Assembly (NCBI RefSeq): GCF_022539315.1
Contig: NC_066316.1
Coordinates: 57,041,994-57,105,993, forward strand
Direction: 5' to 3'
Source of the DNA: Serinus canaria
Taxonomy: Eukaryota; Chordata; Aves; Passeriformes; Fringillidae
Length of the DNA: 64,000 nucleotides
The notes beneath the pieces are model-generated. The model saw only the letters and a list, made by a program, of their open reading frames with translations, was not told the origin of the DNA and ran no database searches. The first letter of the stretch is position 1. Every line of letters starts with the position of its first letter. Shown piece by piece: positions 36,890 to 48,800 of the stretch. The position numbers and the translations under genes were made by a program.

Positions 36890-39800
36890 GTAAGGAAAAC
36901 ACCCACCCTCGGACCAGAGGGCTATACTGACAAAATGGGGTTGCCAGTGCAAGGGTTGTTGCTTTGCTGGCTGGTTTTCCTTTGCAGATTTATTTAATTC
37001 TGAGTGCAAATCCAGACAATGAGTGTGATCAAGTGCCGGCACCGAGCTTTTAGGGAAAGGTGAGCTGGTATGAAAGGTGGCTGTTCAAAGTGCTCATGCA
37101 AAGTCGAATGCCCTGCAGAGATATTGCTCTGTATGTCGAGGAATGTCAGATTAAAAGTCAGAGTTAAATCCTTGCAGCTGAGGCTTCAGGTGCTCAGTCT
37201 CAGGCCGGCAGCTTTGGTGGTGTAAATTCCAAGTGTACTCTATGACCAGGATCAATGTCGATAATCTCTTCTCTGTATTTCCAGTATTGAACATGTAAGT
37301 TTGCAGGTAATAAAAAACAACAGGCGGCAGACTGCCTATCTGAGATCTGGCAGGAGTCAGAAGAAGTGATTGTGCTTACTAAAGAAGAAAAACCAAAAAA
37401 ACAAACACACGTTTTTGTCCAAAGCTAACATTCAGCTTTTCCTGAATATCAGTGTCAGAGAACAGCAGGCTATTATCACTAGTGGTAAGCACTGGCAAAT
37501 GCAGTGATTTTTTAATGAGGCTGCAAAAGGTCAGTGAAGATGCTTTCCTAGGAGATCCTTTGTGTAATCTGTAATTGTGCCATGGGTGTGCTGTGGTCTG
37601 GCTTCAAAATACAGTCTGCACACTAGGAGTGTGTATTTAAGGGTCATTCTGACAGCAATTGTCACTCATGCAGTGATGAAAAATCCAAAGTGTGCTTGGA
37701 GGGATTGGCTCAGAAATAATCAAGGCGCACTGCAAAATGTGCAGTTGAGGGCTCTGGTTCCTCCCTGTCTGGTGAGCCTCCTGCTGTGCTTTTTAATTGG
37801 GCACTTGCACTGGAGCTGTGTGCTCCAAAACAGGGAGCAGGGCACAGCAGGCAAAGCCCTGAGCAAACACTGACAGGAGATGCTTATCCCCTCCTTCCAA
37901 CTCAGCATCCTTCTCCCACCCAGCTGGGGCTGCTGTATCCTCTGCCAGCCTCGGGCTGTCCCGAGCAGCAGCTTTGTTCCCTGAGCATCCAAGTGGCCCT
38001 GAGCAAAGGTTCAGATCTGGCTTTTGTGTACAATCTGTGAAATCAAGGCTGCTCAGAGGGCTGCAAATGCCATGCAGGGAGTTGGTGTCAAACTTTGGTC
38101 CCTAATAATGATGTGTCTCTGCCCACACTGGCAGTGGAAGGCAGGGCTGGGTGGGCAGGGAGGGCACACAAATGATGCCTGGGAACTGCAGCCTGGCTCT
38201 GGAACAATCCATAGGACATGGACATGGTGGGAAGTTTATACTGCTGCCTCCAAGGTACCTCTGCTGGGGAACTGCAAGGAGTTAGAGGGAACTGCAAGGA
38301 GTTAGACCTTAAAAATAAAAATATAGAGATTCTTTTTCTGTTGTCCCTTTTCCCCCCTTCACCTTGCTATAGGTGAAGGCATGTGGGCTGTGTCCATAGG
38401 ATCATGCTCAGAGTCTGTTTATGGCAGCACTTTGTGTATCTAACAGAGCCACTGTGATTTTCCAGCAGCAATGGGTTCAGCTATGGGAAAAAGAAAGCAG
38501 TATTTGTCTTACAGCAATAAATGGGAGTGAAAGGTTCAATGTTCTCAGGCAAACACCTCATCCATCCTCACTTTCTTGCTCTTCTCTGCTGAGGAGACCT
38601 TCAGGACCAGGGAAGGGAGGAGGGATGAAGGGATGATTGAGCAAGCACTCCCACCTCTGCCCCCAAAGGTGCAAATTGGGAAAACGCTGGAGTAACAGTC
38701 TGCAAGGCTGGGACTGTCTCTCCTCTCTGCCAGGGCAGCAGGTCCCACCATTGGTGTCACTGTCACTCCTAAAGACACTCTCGCTGGCTAGGTCCACCTC
38801 AGATGGAGGCTGCTGGGCTGTGACCTGTGCAACTTGGAACCTATTCCAAGTTTTGCAACATTTTCTGGATAAATCATATCCCATGAGGCTCAATTTCTTA
38901 ATCTGAAAAGGAGGCTTGTGGCATGCATGTCCTGACTCAATTGCTCTGAGATCAGCTACTAAAAGGGGTTTGATATCTTATTAATGAATTATATACCCAG
39001 CAAAGACAATTTATATCCCAGATTTAATTTAGTCTCTTTTCGCCCAGCTGAGTCTCTAACAAAGCGTGACTTAATTTAGGCTCTGTTTAATTAGCTGACC
39101 AAAGACTTCTTTTCTTACCCAACTACTTGAAAATGCTCCATTTTGTCCATGATTGCAGAAATGTTTCTTTCAGCTAAAGATTTCTGGCATGCCTTGTTCA
39201 ATCAGCAGTGGAAGTGAGCAGGGAGACAAAGTCAGAAGGAGGAGTTACAAAACAGTCTCAGGATGTGTGTTCAGGGAGAAGGAGAGAGAAGGGGGGGAAA
39301 AGTCAGTGTACTGAAGGAGTGCTTCCAGGCCTATGGCAAGCACAGCTCCAGTGTGGCTTTGCAGTGTGACAGGGGATTCAGAGGGCAAAAGCAGGCACAT
39401 TAAGCCTTCTTTTTGGATAGAAGTCTCATCACACAGGAGGTGTGGCAGCCAAAGCACAGGCTACTGCAATAAGTTCTGAGCACCCTTCAGGAGCTAAATC
39501 ACGGCTGATTTGTGAGGAGCTGTGAAACAAAGGGCTCTATGGTACCTGACTTGACTGCTCATGCTGCCCACTGGCCATTCTCTCATCTTAGACAGTTGTC
39601 TTATGCAAAGGTGTTCACAGTAGCATCAGCAGAAAGAGGCAAAGGGAAACAGGGGAGTGTGGATTGATACAAAGCACACACTTCTCTGTAAGCACTGCTT
39701 AGGGTGCCTGCTGCATCACCTGCTGCTGCAGGACTCCCAAGTATCAGTGTTGGGGGTACAGTGAAGTTCTGGGAGAATGTAGAGGACTTTCCTCCTTCAG

Positions 39801-42800
39801 TATTTGAGGAGAAGAGCAAATTGTATTAAGAAATCATCACAGGAGCAACACATGGCAAAGCCAGTTACCTTGTTCCAGTGATGGGCAATGCAGTTTTGCT
39901 AAAGAATCCCTCTTAACATCTTTTGGTGTCCAATGGGCTCTGAGAATAAGTGCCGACCTCTGCAGTGACATGGCCAAGGGTCCCTGTGCTCCATTGCTTT
40001 AGGTCAGGCTTTTCTGTCAGGGCAATCCAGATTTGAGAAAGTTGTCACTGGTGTTGCACACAGAAACCTGCACTGTGTTTGAGTTGAGCAAACAAGACCT
40101 GGGTTGACATAAAGGTTTCAAGATATCAGTTTGAGACACAGCTGAGTCGAGGTGATGGAGCTGTGCAGAGAACCTTGGCCCAGTGCAATCAGCTGTGGTT
40201 TCATTGAGTGTGCCTTGCATATCTCCCTGTGAACCTGCGTCAGCAGCAGGATGGGAATGCAGTGGCTATTGAGATTTTTTTTGGAGAGGGAAACTGACAG
40301 GGTAAATAACCAAGGCAAATCAATTCCTGACTCACACCAGCTGGTGCCATCTGAAATGATGCTGGTCCCAGAAGGTGGCTGGCACTGCTCAGGAGGGAGG
40401 GCTGGTGACAGCAGCACCTCCTCAGAGGGAGGAGGGAAGGGAAGGGCTGTGCTTCTGTGCAGGTCAGGTCACCCCCTGACCTCTGTAGCACTTGAAACAG
40501 AAAGTGTTTTGCCTGCCAAGTCCTGCTGGGTGAGTCTTGTGAAGGACCCATCTATCCAGGACACACAGAAGTCAATAAACCTAACTTTTCAGGAAACTGT
40601 GCTGAAGATGGGGTCACTGGTCTTTAAGACTGCTGGGCTTTGGCACTTTGCACTATTATCCCTGAGAGACAAATCAAGCACTTTGTGGCAGGGTGGCTAG
40701 AAATAGTGTGCAAAGGAAGAACCGTTTTCTTCAGACCTTTTTGTCCTTGGTGACTCCTCAAGGCATGGGCAGGAGTTACAATTGTGACTGCAGTGAAATG
40801 GCCTGAGGAGGTGAGGAAAGGAAGAGGGAGATCTGTGTGGTCAGCAGCAGCTACAGCACAGATGGGAGTATTTTAGGCAGCCTTTGCTGGCAGGAGTTGA
40901 GCAGAAGGGACAGATTTCAATATGTCCTGTCTGCAGCAAAGCTACACACTGTAGGTGATGCCATTTTGAGTCCTAACAATACTTTGTTGCCAAAGTGTGA
41001 GATCTGAGGTGGAATAATCGTGTGAACACAGCCTATTGCACCTGCTGGGAATCAATCTTCTTACTTCTCTGCTTGCCAGCCATCTCAGAAAATACCAGTC
41101 AACATTTGCAGAAAAACCTGGAAGGAAAAAAATAACTTTTGTCTCATGGTTTTTAGTCCCTCAGGGAAGGAGATAACATGTCAGTCAAACTCAGGATGGA
41201 AAAAAGCACAGCTGATCCTTATGCTGTCCTCCTCCAAGGGAATAAACAACTCAATTTACCTCAAATTGTTGATCTAGTGTGACTGTTGTTATTGCCATGG
41301 AAGTATATCCTGTCTTATTTTCACTGTCATGATGGGATTAGTATTAATTAGGGGAGGGAAAAGGGGAAAAGGCACACAGAGAGCCGGGGAAGGAGCAACT
41401 GCTGGATTTCCTATGAAGCTCTGACTAAGATTTCTCTGTGTGAGCGGGGCTGGAGCAGTTCTTGCAGGGGTCATGCCAGTGGGGCTGTGTTTCTTCCACT
41501 GCCATCAAACCCTGGTACTAGTTGAGGGTTCAATTTTTTTCTTATTATTTTGAGGACAGTTGCTGATTTTCCCCCATTAGGAGATGAGGACTTTCTCTAC
41601 CTCCTTCTTGCTTTGTCCCTGAAGAGACAGAGGGAAAGGAGAAGTAGAGTAAAGGCCTTTTGTGGTAGGACACTCAACAGGTGATCCCAGTGGCAGGGAC
41701 TCAACGTTCATGGGCTTTTGGTCATGCACAGGAGAGGAGAGAAACTTACAAAGCTTTCAAAACTAAGCTATCCCTCAGGCCCTGGCAGCGGGGTGGTGGC
41801 TGACTCCTCTTGTCCTGGTAAGTGCTCAGCTTGAAACAAGACATGGAGAAGGAGAGTTGTTTCATCCCTGAGCTTTCTGCCAGAAGCTTTAACAGAAAGC
41901 AAAAAAGAAGATTATTTCTCCCTTTCCACTGCATGCACTTGCAGAGGGGTTTGATGCAGTAAGGATGTAGGAAAGATAGCAGCTTGAAAGGCCAGTGGAC
42001 AAAAGGAGAGGAGAAGAACTGCCCAGCAACAACTGAGGAATGTGTAGCAACAGTCAGCATCTCCCCAGGTTTCCTTAAACTATGAATATCTCCCTGGACC
42101 ATTTGTCACTGGCAGTGAAAGGGTAAACCAAACTCTTTTTGGTCACTCGTATGAATGCCATGTAAAATGTGTACCTGGGCTCTGGACATGCTGCTGCAAT
42201 TGGGCTGGGGAATCACTGTAAAATTCTTTATTGACCTAGAGTTTAATTCATTGTTTTGCAATTTAATTGTAACAAGCAGTAAAGTTCTTCAAAACTCCTC
42301 CCCAAGGGTGCCCCATTTTGAGGAGCTATTAATGGCATGTTGTGATTTAAAACAATATATTTCTACAGGGATATGTCTACTGAAGTGAATAAAGGTCACT
42401 CAAGTACCAGGAATTACAAGTTTGTGGTTAGTCTGGAGGTCAAACTGAAATGGAAAATGTTGGCCTTGAAGAAAGAAGTTGCCACAGTTCCATATTTCCC
42501 AGTCATTAGTCATGTACAAGCTCATCCAGTTGCCACTCCTTCTTACAGTGATTGCACCATTGATGAGCTACAGGGAGCAGTGCAAGGCTTCTTCCTTGTC
42601 CCAGAGAGATCTCTCTTGGGTGATTTGCTGCTCCTTTATAGGTCAGTGAAGCACCCAGCACTGTTCCTTCCAGTCACAGCGCTGCCCTTGTAATTCTGAG
42701 CATCTCATTGGTGTCCAAGCCTCAGCAGGTATGCAGACATTCACGACAGGGTTGTATTTCCAAACAGCAGTGGCTGGCTGCATGGACTGCAAGGCTGGCA

Positions 42801-45800
42801 GGGAGGACAGAACTGTTTTTTCCATCTGTTAAGGACACTGTAGAGGAATGTCTGGAAGGAGCTGGTTCCTGCTGCCTGTCAGTGCTGGCAGCATCTCATT
42901 TCTGCTTACAATGGCAGCAGAAATGAGATGCTCAAGGCTAAGAGAGAAGCAGTGAGGAAGTGGATTGTTTCCCAGTTTGGGCAGTTTTTTAGTCAGCTCC
43001 CTAAATGGAAAGGGTGTGTGTTCAGGTGCACAGTGGCTTGTGTCCTAGAGTGGACAGAAATCCTGCAGGTGGGGCCAGGACTGAGTGCAGAGGTGAGTTG
43101 CAGGGCTGTGCTGGGTGCCTGCAGCAGTGCACTGAGGGGCTTGGCTGAGAGCACAGCAAAGCCAGGAAGAGGATGTGCCCTTACCTGGAGCTGGCCAGCT
43201 GAGCTAGGTCCCTTGCTAGGTGATTACAGTGAGGAGCCAGCTCGCTGGTTTCTGACAGGGTCTGTTGGGGTGCAGCCAGCGCTGTACAGAACAACAAATA
43301 GCCTTAAGATCAGGGGAAGAAAACCCTAAGGCTTTACTTCACGTTTTCACATCCCTCTCTCCCTGCCCTCTGGCACTGCAATGAATGCTTTAGCATTTTT
43401 AGCAGTGTACACATTAGCCTGTGCATGGACAGGTGTATGAATGCTCAGAAAGAGAGAGGAGGCACCACGGCGCTGCCTTTCGAGGGGGCTGCTAGCAAGG
43501 AACGTGGGATGTGTTTGGGAGGGGTGTCACACAGGACTGACTGGAGGCAGCCTGAAAACAGAGGCAGCCTGCTGCAGATGATTTTTGTCCACGGGATGCA
43601 TATCAGGATAACTTTCATGCACAACCAAAGCAGGTCACAGCTGAAGCACTGAAGTGGGTCTGACAGGCAGCCTGGATAAAGAAAAGGTCTCTGCGGGGTG
43701 TTCAGTTCTCTTTTAAAGGTTACATTCCCCTCTAAAGGTTATGTTTGCAAATGAAAAACAAGACATTAGCAGCGTAATGACTTCAATGCTAGGTGCTACG
43801 TCAAGCAAACAGAAGTGCTTATCTATATCAGAATTTATTTAAATACTTAGAAAGTGACAAAGTGCAGGGTCTAACTTAGGAGAACAGTTAGTGTACTGTC
43901 TCTAATCTTCACAAAGAGCCCTCAGCTCCTTAGGAAGTTTCCTGTATGGTACTATTTCCCAGAATACATACAATATTTGACTACATTGTTAGTGTAGAGG
44001 TAGTTTCAGCTGCTGCATAAATAGTAGGAAATTGCTGTACAGATGAAAGAATCCTCTCCGTTAAAGATACTTTCCTCTTCCTTTCTGGCATGCATTTTTT
44101 CTCCTGTCTTCTTTCATGATAGTTTATTCCTTGCTTGTTTACAGTAAAGAGAGATAAAATAATTTTTTGAAAAATGTGGGGTTTTTTTTTTCAGCTTTTG
44201 AAAAGGGGTCAAGGAGAGTCTCAACATCTGTCATCAGCACAGGCAATTGCATTGTGTCTTTTAAAAATCTTCTTTTAATGGTCATTCTCATAAATCCCCA
44301 CTGTTTTCCAAAAATACATCTTTTGATACCATTTGCTAGCATTGTCATAGCTTCAAAAAGCAAGAGGTTAAGCTGCATTTGAAATCTGAAAGTGCTGCTC
44401 CATGTTCAGTCTAATTTAGGAAAGCATTGCAATTGCCCTTGAGTATGACAGCTGAGAGCAGGTTTCATTCTTCTCAGAGGTTTCTGCAGCTCTTGCTCAA
44501 GATTTCCAGAAGTGGAAGCCAGGTGCTCATAGCTTGACTTGGCTGACAGGTGGCCAGTCAGGCTCCCTGGAGTGATAGGGTTGACATCAAAACCATGTTT
44601 AAATTCAGTGGAAGTGGGACATCCATCAGGTTGGAGACCTGTGAGGTGCCCCTTGTATGTCCTGTGTGATCTGAGAGCTCTGGGAACTCAGGCCAGGATA
44701 ATACTCTGGGCATTTCAGCATGCAGATGGGCTGGGATGGAGCTTGAGCGCATGAAACAACATTTTAGGGTCTGGAGAACTGTGAATGCTTAAGAGGCTGC
44801 TGTCTCTCTAGCCCACCCCGTACCCACTCTGCTCAGGCAGAGTGCTTGAGCATTGGTGCTGTCCTGTGCTGGTGAGCACAAATGTGGCACATTGTGTGTG
44901 CTTCAGTGACCAGCACCTTATTGACAATTAAAAGTTTGTTATAGTCACATCTGAAAGCAAAAGGGTCTCTCTAGGTAAATGCTGGCAGCTGCTGTTGTCT
45001 GTGGCTTCCTTTGGTCCTGAGGCCTCACTGTTGCAAAGATTACTCCAGGTAGGGATTGAAACCTCCCAAATCCCATATGGTCTGCAGTGGCTAAATTTCA
45101 TTATTTTCCTGAAACAACTACAGTAATTTCCATTGCCATGCCATAGAATTACTTCCATTTTAGTTTAATTCTAGTTTTAGTTCACAGTCCCTTCCTTCCT
45201 CTCAACCACTTTTCCCTTCCCTTTGCCTTCTCTCATCCCCACCCCCATCCCTGCTAGTAGTGCTAGGGAGTTACGGATGCTGCAGTATAAGGAATAGAAA
45301 AGTCTGGGAAAGCTTCAGCAAGAAAATACATATTCAGTGTGTCTGCAATTGACCTGAGATCTGTTTTCAGTTTCCTTGGAGACTACATGTTTTTGCTTTT
45401 ATCTAGAAGGCACTAAGAAGGATAACTAAACTAACAGATTTCTATAAGACGCTGTTTTCACTGGCAATAGCTGTGGACCCTTATTCTGCACCAAACAAAG
45501 TCAGGACTTTGCCTTGGCACCATATTTAACAGTGGTGTTTGCAGAAGAGCGATTTGCTTTCCAAATCTGGACAACTGATGCATGAAAGGCAGCATCCTCT
45601 TGGCAAGGAGGAGCTCTCCCTGTTCATGACCACTTTAAGAGTGCTTGCTATGGGCCCACCAGTGCTTGTTATTGAGCAAGCAAATTTGAACTTCCCCTTC
45701 CTCTTCCCCCTCCCTGTGGACCTATGCAGTACTGTAATGTTTTGCCCTGAGGGTGACAAATGACCCACCTGGGTGATTATGCCTCTCCCTTGTTCCCACA

Positions 45801-48800
45801 GTATGATCTTGTGTGTGGCAATGCCTGGATGCTGGATCTCTCACAGGCCATCCTCAATCTGGGGTTCCTGGCTGGGGCATTCATCTTGGGCTATGCTGCT
45901 GACAGGTACAGTATGAGCTCATACTTTGGTTTGTTGGGAGGTGAAACCACTCTCAGTATCACCTGCAAGAGGCACGTGTCAATGTTTTGCAGGTTTAATT
46001 CTCTTGGGATAAATATCTCCAAAATGAATTAACAAACCCCAGCCAATGTAACCTTTGCTTTTATTTGGGCTGGAAACTTTATGAAATTGTACTTACTGGT
46101 CCTGCTTGGAGCTTAAATTACCACAAAATGAGCTTTTCTTGTGGTTTCCAAACTTTTCTGTGCACATCTGGACCCAGAAAGGGCAGAAGGACACAGAAAC
46201 AAAAAGGGAGCATTCAGAGGAGCTTTCTGACTGATGTTTACTGAAGGATATATAATAGGCACCATTGATAATTTCTGCTTTCTTTTCCTTTATCAACAGA
46301 TATGGCAGAATCCTCATCTACCTGCTCTCCTGCCTTGGGGTTGGGATATGTGGTATCATAGTGGCATTTTCACCAAATTTTACTGTATTTTTGATCTTCC
46401 GGTTTCTCCAAGGCATGTTTGGCAAGGGAACCTGGATGACATGCTATGTGATTGGTGAGAGCTGTTACCCTCTTTCCTTCTTGGTTAGGGAAAGTGAGGG
46501 ATTTTTGGAGGACAAAGACTCTGACTGCATCCGCTTGTCATTCTATTTTTTCTTGGGAACAAAGCACTGGCCCTGGAGTCAGCAGACAAAGAGTAACCCA
46601 AATTCACCCTGGTTAATGCACTTGTCCTCCAATGATTAAGAGGTGAGGGAATGGATTCTTCATATATAAAGTTTTTGTTGCTACATACATCACCAGGATG
46701 ATAAAAAATCTGCAGAGCGAGCCCCAAACAAACCGGATACACAAAGAGGGACGTGGTTTATTTTGGCAGAGTCTGAAGGTCTTACACAGATGCTCAGAGG
46801 AGTTAGCTGCTTCTCCTCACTGGGAGGACAGCTTGGCTGGCTGCTTTCATTCTTTAGTTCAGTGTCAAGGCTGGACACCAGGGCCCATATTAGGATTATT
46901 ATTTTCCTGAAATGGGAAAAGAAAGGGAAGCTATGTTATAAATAGCATCAAAGCAGCAGGGATACAGAATCTTTGGTAGATTATCATTTATCAGTCTATA
47001 GTCTATAGCGATGAAGCTCCTTGCACAGCAAGCTTCCTTTTGATGAGGAAAGGATATTGTTGTGGTGTCTTGAATGACTGCCAGGTTCAGCAAGGCAGTT
47101 GTAAAGCATGAAAAAGCCAGACATTGAGGAAGGCATCCTGCACGAGACAGGGTGCCAGATTTACTTTAAAAATAAACCAGCCATTTGGTGATCTACTGTT
47201 ATAACCCAAAACATAGTGATGACATCATTAGGCAAAAGGGCAAAAGCTTGTAGCATTGCTGTTGTATGTGAGGCCTGTGACAAGTGTTTAAAATTCCTGG
47301 TGGAAGTTAGATGAATGGGAGCAGAATTGCAACCAGACATAAACACTTACAGTGAGACCTGGGGGCACTGTGGTGATCTATGTGAAAACATACCAGTCTA
47401 GCCCTTTTAGTACCTAAAGCCCAAAAGAACCTTGGTTTTTTTTGGGCTAAGTTACACTGCTGAGCAACTTCTGTCCAAGATCCAGAGAAAGTACCAGAAG
47501 CTGGTTTTCCTCTTACTTCCATGCACTTGGCTTAATTTTAAACTGAGATCTTGAGACTTTGGCAAGTGCTCTAACCAGCAACATGTTTTATGACAGATCC
47601 AGGGCTTCCTTAAAATGGCCAAGCTTTAACAGGAAGGAATGTTTTTCAATGCTCAGATCAGGCTGCCTGACTTTAGGGAAAGCTTCAGAGATCTTGAGAA
47701 CCTCAGGAACACTGTATTACTGCAGGCCTAAGCAAAGTGCCTAACTCTTGGATAGAGTGATTCCTTCCAAATCCCTTCAGGGATTGACTCTTATCTCCTG
47801 GGATCACCCAGAGTATTTGCCAACCTAACATCTTTTAAGAAACATGCATGTACAGATCATGGGTTTGTTTGCACCAGGAGCAAAGCTCTTGATCTGTGCT
47901 TCAGGCTGCCCCAATAAACTCCCTTTGTATGTATGTAAAATGCAATCCAGCTCTTTTGGGGTCAGTGCTATCAGCAATCCTTAGGCAACAGAGTTGCCCC
48001 TGAGCTATGCAGAGGTGATGGATAGTCAATAAAAATGGTCATGCTGCCATATCTCTCTGCATTGCCAGCCAAAACAAATCATTGTTACTTGTAAACTTGT
48101 TCCTCCTTTAGCAAAATAAATAAATAAATCTAAAATAAAATGTTTTCTATGTGTTGCAAGGCAAGGTAAAACACTCTGCTTTTACTCTGAAGGTGTTGTA
48201 GTGAAGATAGTTTTGGAAAAAAAAAAACAGGAGACACCTCTTCATGCACTGTTCACCTCAGTTGTGGATGTCGTGGCCATGGGATATTGCCTGAAAATGA
48301 CCATAGATTTCAGAGCTATTAGACACATTCACAAAATTAAAGGTCCACCAAATGATTTTAAAAAAACCCAAATAACAAAACCTAAAACTTTCCTAATAAA
48401 TAAGCAAACCAGACTGGATCATACCTTACCTTCAGGGCAACCATGCTTTGCTTAAACTCTCTTCCCCACAGATGCCTTGTCTATATTACCTGCTGTGAGC
48501 AGCCTCTGCCTGAAGGATCCCCTTGTCTGGGGCATGTGCCAAAATTGCACCAGGGAGAGTGCTAAGGCTTTCCCACCAAGCATGATCATGATGCAGTCCC
48601 AACCCCCTGTTGTGGCCCCCTGTGATTCAGTAGCAAACATGCAGTCAGAAGCCCCTCTGGCTGGAGAAGGGTGGGTGAGCTGATGAGGAGGGTCACTCGT
48701 GTTTGCCCTGGACAGCCTCAGTGTGCCTACACTGCTGAAAACAAGATGCTGGGCTAGACACAACTGTGGCCTGATACAGCAAAGTCTTCCTTATATGTCA

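Larger units (their letters stand above)
36020..36890 (+). promoter_or_regulatory. CpG-island promoter and first exon region of SLC22A3
   Basis: CpG-dense sequence begins abruptly near 36022 (ATCGCGGTCGCTGCGGGAG) and continues through exon 1, in contrast to AT-rich flanks. It contains GC-rich repeats and a TCTG/TCCG run at about 36306-36342. No TATA box was recognised just upstream, as is common for CpG-island promoters. The transcription start cannot be placed from sequence alone. Confidence 0.75.
36890..45801 (+). other. SLC22A3 intron 1
   Basis: 8.9 kb. It contains a perfect 20-bp tandem duplication at 38267-38306 and a 17-bp-arm hairpin at 42890-42932. No additional gene is supported. 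Long first introns are usual for this gene, so enhancers could sit here, but none can be recognised. Confidence 0.75.

Noticed and set aside
36086..37042. Minus-strand open frame of 318 codons overlapping SLC22A3 exon 1
   Set aside because: It is the antisense of the CpG island and exon 1, where stop codons are rare; no family motif.
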